From positions 17,179,001 to 17,243,000 of the forward strand of contig OX335653.1 of NCBI GenBank assembly GCA_946894095.1: DNA of 64,000 nt. The letters are read 5' to 3'. Both the position numbers and the translations under genes were made by a program. Below the pieces are notes generated by a model. The model made no database searches and was not told the origin of the DNA. It was given only the letters and a program-made list of their open reading frames with translations. Source of the DNA: Incurvaria masculella (taxonomy: Eukaryota; Arthropoda; Insecta; Lepidoptera; Incurvariidae). Numbering within the stretch: the stretch's first letter is position 1; each line of letters begins with the position of its first letter. This document shows positions 63,536 to 64,000 of this stretch, one piece after another.

Positions 63536-64000
63536 TTTTTTGGTTTTTATGTAACTGGACATGGGTGGTTAGTACCAAACTGACTGTCAAATACTAACCT
63601 TACATACCACATGGGTACTGTTGGATATTTAAACTTTCAAGTTTGTGTTAATCATTATGTGGAAGTACATCTGATTATTGTATGCTAATTTATAGGGTCA
63701 ATTTATAATATTGGCACTCCTGCATCTCCCACTCTCTCTCTTGCAACGTCATGGCGGCTTGCCGGTTCGTGTATAACAGTTCTCTTGAAAATAAAAGTGA
63801 ATAAGTAAAAGAAGCTGTTTTCATCGCAAATCATCACCCCCACCGGACTTCCCGGCCTCAGCAACGTGCGGGCACGCACAGGTACTAGGTGCCATGCCAG
63901 GACTTTCCTAATATTGCTCGGCTACATTGAACTCGATGAAAAACACGGACAATTTTCATTGCCGATTCGAACATCGTTCATTCAATGCGATGGTACCAAC
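63536..64000 (-). repeat. Family B SINE interrupted by a solo LTR, runs off the window
   Basis: The 3' end is 63540-63618 (TATGTAACTGGACATGGGTG) and it resumes at 63886 (TAGGTGCCATGCCAGGAC) to the window edge (CAATGCGATGGTACCAAC). Confidence 0.85.
63619..63880 (+). mobile_element. Solo LTR (probably Ty1/copia type)
   Basis: Begins TGTTGGATATTTAAAC and ends GCGGGCACGCACA, 262 bp, with GGTAC on both sides (63614-63618 and 63881-63885). It interrupts a family B SINE that continues in register after it. AAAATAAAAG near 63789 may be the polyadenylation signal. The superfamily guess rests on the TGTTGGA start and the 3' part. Confidence 0.8.

Overview
The window looks like nuclear DNA of an insect, most likely a moth or butterfly. 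The evidence is three Toll-family receptor loci of the multi-cysteine insect type, an interstitial run of the insect telomere unit (CCTAA/TTAGG), a BEL/Pao retrotransposon, RTE, CR1/Jockey-like and R2-type LINE remnants, and very many copies of two short interspersed repeats of a kind I associate with Lepidoptera. One of these (here family A) carries a GTGCGAGTCNGACTCGCAC palindrome and GGGTTCCGTACC ends. The other (family B) is a SINE with a tRNA-like head. The species cannot be named from the sequence alone. The codon usage, introns and repeat load are eukaryotic; there are no operons or ribosome binding sites to annotate.

Layout. 1-7288: TollA on the + strand, a two-exon gene (1548-1719, 3607-4436) that encodes a signal peptide and the first Toll leucine-rich repeats and then stops, with no membrane or TIR segment; repeats and non-coding DNA follow. 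7289-15669: TollB on the - strand, a complete six-exon Toll of 1014 codons with a divergent TIR domain. 15670-27129: intergenic, full of LINE and SINE debris. 27130-33897: the C-terminal end of a DDE transposase fused to a nearly intact BEL/Pao LTR retrotransposon on the - strand. 34008-35746: two MITEs. 36400-58394: TollC on the - strand, a complete six-exon Toll of 1085 codons with canonical TIR boxes and a GC-rich last exon. Its 17-kb first intron holds an R2-type LINE fragment, a 94-bp palindromic satellite, a long foldback element, an exact 2549-bp tandem duplication, a hAT MITE with target duplication, and a nest of elements. 58395-64000: repeats, including a solo LTR with target duplication inside a SINE.

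How the genes relate. All three Toll loci have exon 1 (signal peptide) ending in phase 1. TollB and TollC share the whole intron phase series 1, 2, 0, 0, 0, so they are duplicates of one six-exon ancestor. TollA keeps exons 1 and 2 in the same phase, but its reading frame leaves the family alignment around position 4335 and ends 34 codons later. TollC looks like the conserved Spaetzle-receptor type. TollB has lost cysteines in the juxtamembrane cysteine cluster and the Phe-Trp of TIR box 3. TollA is either a decaying copy or a secreted ligand-binding ectodomain. Exon boundaries were placed by reading splice sites and matching the paralogues. No expression data were available.
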